A stretch of DNA of 64,000 bases, taken from the NCBI GenBank assembly GCA_958510875.1, contig OY294067.1, positions 200,076,524-200,140,523 of the forward strand, read 5' to 3'. Origin of the DNA: Endomychus coccineus. Its lineage: Eukaryota > Arthropoda > Insecta > Coleoptera > Endomychidae. The notes beneath the pieces are model-generated. The model did not search any database. It was given only the letters and a program-made list of their open reading frames with translations, and was not told where the DNA came from. Made by a program: the position numbers and the translations under genes. Positions 26,682-37,458 of the stretch are shown piece by piece; positions within the stretch are counted from its first letter, which is position 1; every line of letters begins with the position of its first letter.

Positions 26682-26682
<1 letters not shown>

Positions 26683-26763
<81 letters not shown>
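26683..26763. repeat. (TA)n microsatellite
   Basis: About 40 TA units lie between the tRNA-like repeat and the 3' end of a minus-strand Penelope-like element. Confidence 0.97.
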
Positions 26764-26768
<5 letters not shown>

Positions 26769-27850
26769 TTTTTTTGATATTCTTGAACCATTTGTAATAT
26801 TTGTATGTTTTCTTGGTATATTGGTTCGTATATATACTGATAATGAAATAAAAATTCTGTTTTGACGTTTCGACAATGTTTATTGCCTTTATCAAAATTT
26901 TTAATTGAATTAGTGTTTCCATGTAATTTAGAAAAGAATAGATGATTTCGATTAATGAAATGCGTCTGCAGCCGCCTAGTGTTTTAAGATCCAATTAAAA
27001 CTGCAGAAAACATTGGATCGGTTGTGTGTGAAAGAGTAATGTATGGCTAACTACAATTTGAAATAGATTGAATATTATTAAATACAAGACATTCCAAGAT
27101 TGTACAATTATAAATATCTATGAATTAGTTATTCTATGATAAGCATTTCAGATCTATCATAACTATTCAAGTTTAAGATAATTCTATGGAATTTAACCTC
27201 AAAATTGTTCCTCTATAGTGTCATAGTTAAATAATACTTCATCTTTGTTAGGTTGAATTTTAAATAGACAAATGGAAAGTGGCATTTCAAATTAATAAAA
27301 TTTTGTTAAGTTTGAATTAGATTATTGTACAGTTTCGAAAGATTGGAATCTATTTTGTCATTTACACAATTGTTCTTTTTAATTTGAATATATTCTAATA
27401 TTAATCGTTTGTTGTCGTTTGTTTCAATATTTAAAATTTTTGTATTGTTGTAGTCGAAAGTATGGCTAGTGTCTTTCACATGTTTATTGAGCGCAGTTGA
27501 TGAATTTTTGGTATATTTGTGGCCATTTAATCTTTTTTCGAGGTATTGTGAAGATTGGCCAATATTCACCTTTTCGCAATCTTTGCAAGGGATGGAATAA
27601 ACAGTATGGGTTATTTTTTTGGAAGGTACGCTGCTTTTTGATTTTGTAAAGAGACTTTTCTGATTTGAATAACTCTTATGACATACATGTAGGTCATAAG
27701 GTTTCACTATATTACAAATTTTCTCTGAAAGTCCACCAATATATGGTAGTGATATGTAATGCCTATCATTAGTTTTCTCATTATTGGTATTGATTTCACC
27801 AAATGAGTTATAAAATTTATGAATTTTGTCTTTAGTTATCGAATTTACAA
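26764..27850 (-). mobile_element. Penelope-like element family 1, GIY-YIG and 3' region fragment
   Basis: The minus-strand frame at 27,707-27,306 encodes the C-terminal GIY-YIG endonuclease domain of a Penelope-like retroelement. It contains THTVYSIPCKDC, then the endonuclease strand with IGQSSQYLEKRLNGHK, and ALNKHVKDTSHTFDY. The second tyrosine of the GIY-YIG pair is Asn here (VNIG, where the copy at 52.2 kb has VYIG). Coding upstream to about 27,847 reads the RT-GIY linker. The RT itself is absent. The 3' untranslated region runs to the (TA)n at 26,763 and contains a hammerhead-like motif near 26,880. GIY-YIG proteins of this kind nick target DNA to prime reverse transcription. This copy is truncated and probably dead. 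Confidence 0.8.
26860..26900 (-). ncRNA. Hammerhead-like motif of Penelope family 1
   Basis: A TTGATAAAGGCAAT core and stem strand is followed by loop AAAC, ATTGTC, then GAAACGTC. Stem II is strong (GGCAAU with AUUGUC, one wobble). The catalytic core reads UUGAUAA instead of CUGAUGA, so it is probably inactive. Confidence 0.35.
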
Positions 27851-27851
27851 T

Positions 27852-28384
27852 AATCTAATTCAAACTTAACAAAATTTTATTAATTTGAAATGCCACTTTC
27901 CATTTGTGTATTTGAAATTCAACCTAAAAAAGATGAAGTATTATTTAACTATGACACTATAGAGTAACAATTTTGAGGTTAAATTCCATAGAATTATCTT
28001 AAACTTGAATAGTTATGATCTGAAATGCTTATCATAGAATAACTAATTCATACAATAATTCATAGATATTTATAATTGTACAATCTTGGAATGTCTTGTA
28101 TTTAATCAAATTCAATCTATTTCAAATTGTAGTTAGCCATACATTACTCTTTCACACACAGCCGATCCAATGTTTTCTGCAGTTTTAATTGGATCTTAAA
28201 ACACAAGTCGGCTGCAGACGCATTTCATTAATCGAAATCATCTATTCTTTTCTAAATTACATGGAAACACTAATTCAATTAACAATTTTGATAAAGACAA
28301 TAAACATTGTCGAAACGTCAAAACAGAATTTTTATTTCATTATCAGTATATGTACGAACCAATATACCAAGAAAACATACAAAT
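27852..28384 (+). mobile_element. Penelope-like family 1, inverted 3' untranslated copy
   Basis: This is the reverse complement of 26,764-27,330, diverged by a few percent. It starts at the stop-proximal 'aatctaattcaaacttaac' and ends at (TA)n. It contains a hammerhead-like motif at 28,283-28,321. With the fragment to its left it forms an inverted pair flanked by (TA)n on both sides. Confidence 0.8.
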
Positions 28385-28387
28385 ATA

Positions 28388-28423
<36 letters not shown>
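28385..28423. repeat. (TA)n microsatellite
   Basis: A short TA tract lies between the Penelope 3' end and the poly(A) end of the R2-like fragment. Confidence 0.95.
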
Positions 28424-28432
<9 letters not shown>

Positions 28433-29169
28433 CATACAAACCTGGTCGGGGCTGCTGCGAGCTCCAACGACATCGCAGCAGTCGCGCCAGAAAAATCTAA
28501 AAGGTGGTTAACCGAAGCTACTCCTCCCCCCGGTCGGTAAGTAGCTTCAGGTTCCTAAATCGTGTGCCCTCAGTATTCTAATTGAACCCAGAATGACTGC
28601 CTTTTGCATCCGGTCTATCAAGATCTGCGCCGAGTTCTTACAGGCCGGAATGATCTTCAAGTTTGAACGCAGCGAAGACCGAATTCCGCCCAAAACAGCG
28701 ATAATCAGAACCAATAATACGACCTTGTGGCCTGGGTATAGCGTACGGAGCTCGAACAGGAGATCTTGATATTTTGTTCATTTTTCCTTCTCTTTCAAGA
28801 CTATGTTCTTCTCTGCCGGAGCGGAGAATTCGATGACATACATAGTCTCGATTAGTTTATCGAGGAGGACAACGTCAGGCCTATTTGCTTGTATGGACCT
28901 GACGGTCGGGAACGGGTAGTTCCAGAAGATCTGGCATTTTTCGTTTCCGACAACGGACTCAATATCTCCTGCATGTAAGGCAGCACCGGCTCTTGGTCTA
29001 TTCCGTACGAGTGCCTATTCCGTACAGTGCCTTAGATTGTAATACAGCACCCGTAGGGTCGCATTATGGCGATGAGTGCACGCCGAGGCCGCTTTTGCCA
29101 TACATGCCGACAGAAGGTGGAAAAGCGTCTCAGGCGCCTTTCGACACGCCCTGCAGCTGACATTACATC

Positions 29170-29171
<2 letters not shown>
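28424..29171 (-). pseudogene. R2-like non-LTR element, 3' fragment
   Basis: This is the minus-strand copy of the element at 53,069-54,487, covering roughly the part equivalent to 53,755-54,480. It holds the end of the CCHC region and the restriction-like endonuclease coding sequence, with small indels that break the frame. It ends in a poly(A)-like run (TTTTTTTTT at 28,424-28,432 on the plus strand). (TA)n bounds it on both sides, which suggests a 5'-truncated insertion into a TA microsatellite. It is too short to encode RT and is certainly nonfunctional. Confidence 0.8.

Positions 29172-29251
<80 letters not shown>
29172..29251. repeat. (TA)n microsatellite
   Basis: About 40 TA units border the truncated 5' end of the R2-like fragment. 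Confidence 0.97.
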
Positions 29252-29254
<3 letters not shown>

Positions 29255-31384
29255 AACGTGCCCTTGTCGCTTTCCGGTAAATTGCTTACTGCGGTAAGCT
29301 TTGAATCCTCAGGCGCCAGATTTTTCCCAAAGGTTAACTCCTTTTGAGGACTTCTGCTAGGGTCCTCTCCACAAGGCTCGTCACTATGCTATCTAAAGAT
29401 AGCCTTGTCCTTAGGGTAGCTACGGTGATGTATAACCAGAGTCCAATGGGCAGAAAACAGTATCGAAATTCTAGGCTTTAATTACAATTGATACCTGGTT
29501 ATAACTTAGCTCGTTAAAGATAGACCAGAAATAATTTAATAAAACAGGGAATTCCAAATATTAAAATATATAATGATTTTAACAAGTACACTTTCAGAAT
29601 AATCAATTTAAATGCAATTGAACGGTATTATTTCACAAAATTATACCCAGACGGAAAATGATAAGTTCGTTCACTAAATTCCATTCTACGGTATGGAATC
29701 GGTTGACAAATGATTCAGGAATGATCAATTTGCTGAAAAGTACGAATCAAACAGGTCTCAGCGTAATGAGCGGTATGCGGTAAATTTTAGATAGCAGCAC
29801 TAATAAATGAAATGTTCAAATCACACTACGACATATTCGGTTATTAATTCGGTTGGTTCGGAAAATATTGTTTGCACTAGTTTTCCGATTGTACGATATC
29901 AGATTTTACTATGTTTCGGTTAATTACTCTAATTGAGTTTATTCTGTCATCTCACCCACCCTTGTACTAACTTTCACGGAGTACCCGGTAATTGTGTGAC
30001 AGTGTTAGATTTTATACACTTTACAGATTCGGAACCTAAACAATTAGGGCTTATACTTCCGGTATCAACACAGTGTGCACAAACCCTAATTATCTTATCT
30101 GCAATAACCCCTATATCCACGGCCGAGGACTTCTCATAGTAGTAAGGGAATTATTACGATTCTCAATCGTCACACAATCACACAACCACCCTCAGCTTAT
30201 ACTCCCGGTATCAGCATGGCGTGCACAAACTGTTGCCGGTTTGGTCGTCTATGATATACTTATACTTCCGATATCAGCACGGCGTGCACAAATATACCCA
30301 AAGACGCCCCTGTCGTTCAAACATACACTCTATACACACTACACAATTACTTGAATATTTCAATTCACGCGCGAATTCAAATCGTGCGCGATTCGACCTA
30401 TGATAAACTAGGATAAACTCGAATTCACCAATTCAAATTACTGAATACTACGGAACTCAGGTATCGTACAAACGTTCACCAATTACAATAACAATCATAA
30501 ATTACGGAAATCAATATATCGTAATGCTCAAAAATATAAACTATTTGCTATCATTTACCTTTTTGTAAAATTCACAAACACAAACGGAACACTATTGTTA
30601 CTTCACAGCTTTTAAATCTCTGACTCACACTCGAATAAATTCAAAACACTAGAGAGCTACTTTACTAATTGAAAATCAAAAACACAAGAGAGTGACTGCA
30701 CTGATCGAAATTCAAAAACACAAGAGAGTGACTGCACTGATCGAAATTCAAAAACACAAGAGCTACTTCACTGATTGAAAATCAAAAACACAAGAGATAC
30801 TGTACTTATTGAAATGGAAAATCACAAAAGAGAGGGCAACGGTACTGATTCTAAATCGAAATCACAAGAGAGCTACTTTACTGATCAAAATTCAAAAACA
30901 CAAGAGAGCGATCTTTCGGCTGTCACGGCTTTTATATGTTTTCCGAGGTTCTGGACAGGTCTGCGCCACCAAATCCTTATTTTTGTGCCAATAGTTTTTA
31001 CTTATGCCCCGAACAATGGTTAAAAGTGACGCTACTTTTTAGATCTAAAATTCGCGCTCATGATATCACACCAGTTCTTTCCAGCGGAGTAAACAAGTGT
31101 TATCGGAGTTTTTAGGTTGTTCGCCCTTTTTATACATAAGGCTGCACAAAGTTTGGTGTCTCAACTGGCCAGACCCCTTTTTTTGCAACATATTTTATCG
31201 GAATGAAATGCAATTTTGAACGGGCATGAATTAGATTCATCTATTTGAATAATTATACTTATTTGAAATTTCGGAGATTTAGAAAAGTGACAATCACGGA
31301 ATACACATTCGGAATTCATTTATATATATTGAAATAATGAACTGTTCAAACTGAAATTACATGTAAAATCCGTATTTATTGCCT
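29252..31384. other. No gene recognised; minisatellite and short repeated phrases
   Basis: TGTAACGTGCC at 29,252 resembles the start of an insect LTR, but no partner LTR was found. A phrase with 'cttatac', 'cggtatca' and 'gtgcacaaa' recurs near 30,050, 30,195 and 30,260. A minisatellite lies at 30,640-30,910. The sequence runs directly into the left target duplication of the Polinton-like element. Confidence 0.4.
30640..30910. repeat. Minisatellite, units of about 45 bp
   Basis: Imperfect units built on 'caaaaacacaagag' and 'ctgatcgaaat', with about six copies. Confidence 0.8.
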
Positions 31385-31390
31385 GATCTA
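31385..31390. repeat. Left 6-bp target site duplication GATCTA
   Basis: GATCTA immediately precedes the AGTAGATT terminus and is repeated exactly at 50,635-50,640. Confidence 0.85.
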
Positions 31391-31700
31391 AGTAGATTAA
31401 GTCCGCTACTTCTCCACCATGAAGTGACGTCATCGACCGGATGTTGCGCGCGCAACTTTGGATGTAACGTTACTAACCCGCGAAATTCAAACGTGACCAT
31501 GGAGCTTACGATGATCATAGAACTTCCGACCATAGAGGTCTGGGTCATGGAATGTGAGGTTGGTTGTATGTGTCGTCATCGACCCGCGAAATTCAAACGT
31601 GTCCATAGAGCTTACGATGATTACAGAACTTCCGACCATAGAGGTCTGGATGTGAGGTTGGTTGGATGTGACGTCATCAACCCGCGAATATAAACGTAGA
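31391..31700. repeat. Terminal tandem repeats of the left arm
   Basis: Two and a half units of about 120 bp share 'cgcgaaattcaaacgtg', 'gagcttacgatga' and 'cttccgaccatagaggtct'. The mirror image lies at 50,325-50,634 in the right arm. Confidence 0.85.
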
Positions 31701-31739
31701 GGTGTGTTGTTTTATGTTTATCATGGCCGACGTTGGAAC

Positions 31740-34620
31740 CGAATGTCAGAAGAGTAAACGTCAAAACCACAATATGACTGATGTTGTAGCTACATCGCCG
31801 CCATCTTCTTATGAACCGATGAACTATGTTACTTAAATGTCAATGTCAGACCAGTTAACTTCAAACGACTACATCTATGAATGAATCGATCAACCGTCAT
31901 GCATACCTGTCAACGTTAGAAATGTTAACGTCAAGGGACGACATCTATGAGGCCACAATTCAAAATATGACTGATGTTATAGCTACATCACCGCCATCTC
32001 TTAATGAACCGATGAACTAGCATACTTAAATGTCAATGTCAGAACAGTTAACTTCAAATGACTACATCTATGAATAAACCGATCAACCGTCATGCGTACC
32101 TGTCAACGTCAAAGGACGACATCTATGAGGTATCTTGTTAATGTTTTTGCGCGGGAAATTTATGAACCGATGAACTATCATAGCTGGATGTCAATGTCAG
32201 AACAGTTAACGTCAAAGGACGACATCTATGAGACTCCAATTCAAAATGTTACCGATGTTGTAGCCTATATCGCAATCTATCACTAAACCGATGAACTATC
32301 ATAGCTGAATGTCAATGTCAGAACAGTTAACGTCAAAGGACGACATCTATGAGGTATTTTGTTAATGTTTTCGAGCGGGAAGTTCCATCTCAATTCAAAA
32401 AAACGATATATTAATGAACTATCATAGCTTGATGTCCATGTCAGGACAGCTAACGTCAAAGGACGACATCTATGAGGTGTTTCGCTGATGTTTGCGAGAG
32501 GAATTTCAAAAATTCGACTCATGTTGTAGCTATACTGTCATTTATTATTGAACCACACCGTAATTCCAAAAATAATGAACTTCTATGAGGTATCTTGTTA
32601 ATGTTTTTGAGCGGGAAATTTATGAACCGATGAACTATCATGGCTGAATGTCATTGTCAGAACAGTTAACGTCAAAGGACGGCATCTATGAGACTCCAAT
32701 TCAAAATGTTACCGATGTTGTAGCCTATATCGCCATCTAATAATAAACCGATGAACTATCATAGATGAATGTCAATGTCAGAAGAGTTAACGTCTAAGGA
32801 CGACATCTATGAGGTATTTTGTTAATGTTTTTGCGCGGGAAGTTTCATCTCAATTCAAAAAACGATATATTAATGAACTATCATAGCTTGATGTCCATGT
32901 CAGAACAGCTAACGCCAAAGGACGACATCTATAAGGTGTTTTACTGATGTTTGCGCGAGGAATTTCAAAAATTTGACTCATGTTGTAGCTATACTGTCAT
33001 TTATTATTGAACCACACCGTTATTCCGAAAATAATGATTTTTCAAAATAACCTTCAACGTTAAATGATTACTTACGTATATGAAATTATTACACCAGAAA
33101 CCACATTGAGTATATGAGAACACGTGGAAGCAATTAATTTTGCATACACCTGCGTCATCACATTCAGTTTATACGAGAATAACAGCGCGTATAAATGAGT
33201 ACAATGGGACTCACTCATTAGGTAAATTATGAAATTCGGTGTCATGGCGGCTATCGCGGGAATTTCAAACGAGGTGTCTGTTACGTAGATCTTCAAGGAG
33301 GTGTCATGGCGTCTGTCACGTGAACTGTCATGGCGGTTATCGCGGGAATTTAAAACAAGGTGTCTGTTACGTGGATCTTCAACGAGATGTTGTGGCGTCT
33401 GTCACGTGAACTGTCATGGCAGCTATCGCGGAAATTTCAAACAAGGTGTCTGTTTCGTGGATCTTCAACGAGGTGTCGTGGCGTATTTCACGTGGGTCTT
33501 AAACAGAATAGAACTGTTTTAGAACCTAAATTACACAAAACAATACCAAATTGAGAGGTATAATAGCTACAGCTGCAGCACTATCAACCGTCATGCATAC
33601 CTGTAAACGTCAGAAATGGTAACGTCAAAAGACGACATCTATGAGGTACTTATGTAATGTTTGCGTGGGAAATTTATGAATCGATGACTATCATGGCTGG
33701 ATGTCAATGTTAGAACAGTTAACGTTAAAGGATGACATCTATGAGACTCCAATTCAAAATATCACTGATGTTGTAGCTATATCGCCATCTATTAATAAAT
33801 CGATGAACTATCACACCTGAATGTCAATGTTAGAACATCCAACGTCAAAGGACGACATCTATGAGATATTTTGTTAATGTTTTTGCGCGGGAAGTCCAAT
33901 CTCAATTCAAAATATGATCTATTAGTGAACCGGTGAACTATCATGACTGGATGTCAATCTCAGAACAGTTAACGTCAAAGGACAACATCTATGAGACCCC
34001 AATTCAAAATATTACTATATCGCCATCTATTAATAAACCGATGAACTATCACACCTGAACGTCAATGTTAGAACAGTTAACGTCAAAGGTCGACATCTAT
34101 GAGATATTTTGTTAATGTTTTTTCGCGGGAAGTCCCATCTCAATTCAAAATATGATCTATTAGTGAACCGGTGAACTATCATGACTGGATGTCAATCTCA
34201 GAACAGTTAACGTCAAAGGACAACATCTATGAGACCCCAATTCAAAATATTACTATATCGCCATCTATTGATAAACCGATGAACTATCACAACTGAATGT
34301 CAATGTCGGAACAGTCAACGTCAAAGGACGATATCTATGAGGTATTTTGTTAAAGTTTTTGCGCAAGAAGTTGCATGTCGATTCAAAATATGATCTATTA
34401 ATGAACCGATGAACTGTCATAGCTGAATATCAATGTCAGAACAGTAAACGTAAGAGGACGACATCTATGAGACCCCTATTCAAAATATTACTGATTCTGT
34501 AGATATATCGCCATCTATTATTAAACCGATGAACTATCATAGTTAAATATCAATTTCGGAACAGCTAACGTCAAGGACGACATCTATGAGGTGTTTTGGT
34601 AACGTTTTGTGTGGAAATCA
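31740..34620. repeat. Subterminal minisatellite of the left arm
   Basis: About 18 diverged units spaced 100-125 bp, each with 'aacagttaacgtcaaagga' and 'cgacatctatgag', plus 'gaaccgatgaactatcat'. A different tandem repeat interrupts them at 33,230-33,500 ('tcgcgggaatttcaaac', 'gtggatcttcaacga'). No convincing coding. The right arm holds the mirror copy at 47,410-50,280. Confidence 0.9.
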
Positions 34621-35430
34621 CTCTCAAAATTAAAAATTGTCACTCATATTGTAGCTATATTGTCGTTCATTAATACCACACCCTAATCTCAAGATAATGA
34701 ACCAGCAAAATAACCTAGAAATGTCCTCAACGTTAAATGTCTACTTACATATACGAAGTGTTTACACCAAAAGCACATTAAGTATTAAGTATTCATTTCT
34801 ACATGCACCTGCGTCATCACATTCACTTTATACTGATTATGACAACGAAAACAGTAGTACAATGAGAGGAATTCATTAAGTAAACAAATAACAATGATTG
34901 AATCATTTTTACTACACACAATCTGTTGAATTTCGTTTAGGGTTGAATGCGAAAATATTAGATTTGATTGTACATATCGATAGTTTGATTAAAATTCTAA
35001 TAATGCATCCCAAACGTTATTTCGTTTATATTGCTTCACACAACATTTGAACGCGTATATTGTTCAAGTGCTTGGAATTGAAAATTCGAATTGTTGGAGA
35101 TTAAGTAATAAGAAATCTCAGGTATGTTGTTTATACTAGCGTGTGTATTGAAATCAAACTTTTGAGAATATCAATGAAATCATACAATTCCAGCAGCCCG
35201 AAGGTTCGTTTGCAATTTTACGAATGATGATGAACGATAGAAATGAACGATTGATTTTTATTGTTATCCACGATTGTCAACCTATATCTAAATCAGTTAG
35301 AGATGCAGACTTTTCAATTTATCGATATTTCGAAAGCCCTCTTATACTGAACTAAGAATTTACAATACTTTAAACTATCCATTTCGCTCAAAATATACAT
35401 AGCAGTATATTATAGAAACTTTGTTAAAGA
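34621..35430. other. Left-arm noncoding spacer
   Basis: AT-rich sequence with no ORF or motif recognised. It is mirrored at 46,645-47,410. Confidence 0.5.
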
Positions 35431-35439
35431 TCACATGTT

Positions 35440-35768
35440 ATATAAAAATCGAATGATTCGAGATGTAGACTCATGAGCTCTAGAAGCCTTAGGATCAGTT
35501 GCAAGAGGTGCAAGTGCTATCGAAAATACGGTGGTTAACCAGCTAAAAACAACGGAACGCATTGGGTAGCGTTCAGAAAAAAATCGATAACGATGTGGAA
35601 TATTTTGATTGTTTTGGAAATTTGAAGCCAACAAAGAAACTCGTTCAATATTTGGGTAGGAACGTTAGGATTTTCTACAATAACTACACTTATCAGAACT
35701 ATAATCAAGTGATATGTGAACAGTTGTGCTTGAACTTTCTCACCGAAATTGTCGAAAGTATCAATTAA
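35440..35768 (+). pseudogene. Adenain-like cysteine protease remnant (left arm)
   Basis: In one frame GTHWVAF supplies the His of an adenovirus-type (C5) protease. In the next frame, after an A7 run at 35,577-35,583, come VEYFDCFG (Asp/Asn region) and YQNYNQVICEQLCLNFL (the Cys block). Polinton proteases usually have CG at the catalytic Cys; here it is CE. The frame change in the A-run is shared by both arms, so it predates the arm duplication or was copied between arms. Just upstream, in another frame, ALGSVARGASAIENTVV resembles the hydrophobic Gly/Ala segment of small Polinton core-like proteins. Such proteases mature virion proteins. This copy is broken and the N-terminal part is lost. 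Confidence 0.6.
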
Positions 35769-35823
35769 ACCTTAGTCAGTCTATATCGAAACATCAAGCG
35801 AATCGCATTCACATCGTATTATC

Positions 35824-36381
35824 ATGTGAATCGCATTAGTTGACATTCAGGGGTTCTTCATTGACGATGCCTTCCATCCAAAAGAAATGTGTATACACAT
35901 TGGATTCAAACGTCATTATTCCTTATTCAAACCGCACACATCTTATTCATCGCTAAATGTAAAGGAGCGAAAGTCCGTATGGTATTTACAAAAGTCTTAT
36001 CATGGACTCGATTATGCATCTGGAAATGTGGATTATGAAGAAATAAATAATATTCTTAAATCGATTCAACTATGTGCAGTCGACTATATTTATGTTCGTG
36101 GTCAGCAAAAAGCAGAGTTTTTGAGAAGGAAGTGTATAGAATTGGATATTTTCCCACACATCGTAGATGTTCACAGTTTCGATGGTACTAAATGTGAAAC
36201 GGGGAAATTCGAGCAAACAAACAATTTGACCTGTCTGAATCATCGTAATGACGGTGGTAAATACATGTGTGCAGTTCAACATGTGGATAAATCACAGCAG
36301 TGGTTTCTGAATGTAATACTACCTAAATTATATGTATTTTCTGAAATAAATATTATTATCACACCTATCTCCTTTATATAA
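35824..36381 (+). pseudogene. Exonuclease-like protein A, left copy (stop at codon 2)
   Basis: The frame opens with ATG at 35,824 but codon 2 is TGA; the right arm has AGA there. After it the frame is open: ALVDIQGF, HPKEM, then YHGLDYASG, IYVRGQQKAEFLRR, and a C-terminal C..H...C cluster (LTCLNHRND and MCAVQHV). DIQxF..KE near the N-terminus followed by YHGxxxxxG and a VYVxGxxK motif defines a family I have seen in arthropod virus-like elements. A DEDD-type exonuclease fold is possible but unproven. It is a paralogue of protein B, which is convergently oriented about 0.5 kb away. The expected full length is about 185 residues. Without a later start the left copy cannot be made at full length. 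Confidence 0.55.
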
Positions 36382-36615
36382 TTATTTATTCAGATGGTAA
36401 ATAATAGCTTTGTTTACATTTTTAACAAACCTTTTCAATATTAATACTGATAAAGAAGATAAAATAGCATACAAAATTGCTAAAATTTTGTGAATAACTC
36501 CTTCTAGTGTGGATGATGCTGATATTGTCTCTTGTATAAGATGTGGTAAACATGATGATTGCCATTCAGCGATATGCTCCATCACTTCGATCATGGAATA
36601 AGAGTTTGAGTTTAT
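36382..36615 (-). CDS. Small membrane-segment ORF, left copy
   Basis: A 70-residue frame from Met (MIEVMEHIAEW) with a hydrophobic stretch, ILAILYAILSSLSVLIL, and a basic tail. In the right arm an ATG seven codons upstream gives 77 residues; here that codon is ATA (36,613-36,615). It might be a single-pass membrane protein. No homologue is recognised. It overlaps nothing and is tail-to-tail with protein A. Confidence 0.4.
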   Translation of the reverse strand: MNSNSYSMIEVMEHIAEWQSSCLPHLIQETISASSTLEGVIHKILAILYAILSSLSVLILKRFVKNVNKAIIYHLNK

Positions 36616-36663
36616 AATGTATGATTGTCTTGTGGAATGTTAAACGTGAATACCTCCAATTGG

Positions 36664-36903
36664 TTATCGTTGATTTATTGTAAAATTCATTGGGTAAGGT
36701 AACACTCCCCCACAAAATTTGTTTTTAACACCCCCACTCTCATCATCCTCACTATTTACACTTAATTTGTTCAGCAGTCTTATAACTTTAATTTTATCTG
36801 CGTAATAATTCAAGTCTCTTCTTAGTTTATGAACTTTTTCCACGAATTCGCAAAGTCTGCGTAAGTATTCTTCAAAAGATATATTTGTAGACTTACTGGA
36901 TAT
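36664..36903 (-). CDS. Small charged ORF without ATG, left copy
   Basis: Eighty codons are open on the minus strand from an ATA directly after a TAG, in both arms. The product would contain FEEYLRRLCEFVEKVHKLRR followed by DLNYYADKIKV and an acidic SEDDES patch, suggesting an amphipathic or coiled-coil helix. Lack of ATG in both arms means it is either started elsewhere (for example by splicing) or dead. Confidence 0.3.
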   Translation of the reverse strand: MSSKSTNISFEEYLRRLCEFVEKVHKLRRDLNYYADKIKVIRLLNKLSVNSEDDESGGVKNKFCGGVLPYPMNFTINQR

Positions 36904-36916
36904 CTACATTATTATT

Positions 36917-37408
36917 TTAAGAGTCACAGTCCTTCGTAAGAAATTCGAATAACTTCCAACTATTCGCACTAGAACACATAGGATTCACACTATTGGGGTG
37001 ATGTAGACAGATAAATTCACAATTTCCTCGCTCTAATTTTGGACATTTATCTTTCAAATTCACCACTTCTACTCGATCTAACCCCAGTTTTTGGAACGCC
37101 CCCCGTAGAAACTTAGCTTTTATCTTCCCACATACATAAACAGTAGCATCCGGATCGATATTTTCCTTCAAAATTTCATACAATTCATCATATTCCTGAT
37201 AGCCTGAGTTCCATGGAATCCCGTGATATTTTTCACAATGAAATATTTTCTTCATTTGCCTCGCGGATAGATGATCCATCGATTTTGGTGGTTTCAATAG
37301 AAAATATTTTTCCAACCTTTTCTCACAGTCCAACAAAGAGAGTTCCTTGATATTATATACGTTTGAAGAAATCGGGAAACTTTGAATATCAACAACTATA
37401 GATGACAT
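36917..37408 (-). CDS. Exonuclease-like protein B, left copy (intact)
   Basis: 163 residues from ATG, complete in both arms. Landmarks: VVDIQSF (residues 5-11), IKELSLL (20-26), YHGIPWNSG (61-69), VYVCGKIKAKFLR (90-102), KCPKLERGNCEFICLHH (121-137) and a later Cys (145). The same spacing is seen in protein A, so the two are paralogues. The acidic and CxxH/C positions look like metal ligands. An RNase H-like or DEDD exonuclease role is only inferred from the DIQ...KE arrangement. It differs from the right copy by Cys58/Arg and Asp120/Gly. It is the best-preserved gene of the element, which argues for recent activity or selection. Confidence 0.6.
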   Translation of the reverse strand: MSSIVVDIQSFPISSNVYNIKELSLLDCEKRLEKYFLLKPPKSMDHLSARQMKKIFHCEKYHGIPWNSGYQEYDELYEILKENIDPDATVYVCGKIKAKFLRGAFQKLGLDRVEVVNLKDKCPKLERGNCEFICLHHPNSVNPMCSSANSWKLFEFLTKDCDS

Positions 37409-37458
37409 TTCAAACTAGAATGATAAACTATTCAAATATCTAGTTGCATATGCGTGGA

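Larger units (their letters stand above)
26152..26682. repeat. tRNA-like repeat unit followed by an inverted partial copy
   Basis: A unit of about 375 bp (26,152-26,528) on the minus strand carries a tRNA-like core. It meets an inverted partial copy (26,531-26,682) that begins inside the tRNA-like sequence, at TAACACCCTGG. Both outer ends run into (TA)n. The same unit forms a tandem array at 54,612-55,635. Confidence 0.75.

Noticed and set aside
31740..34620. CRISPR-like regular repeats
   Set aside because: Units are diverged along their whole length with no unique spacers, and the context is a eukaryotic transposon; this is a minisatellite.
35431..35634. Minus-strand ORF beginning MLASNFQNNQNIPH
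   Set aside because: It overlaps the adenain-like remnant on the opposite strand, whose motifs explain the conservation between arms.
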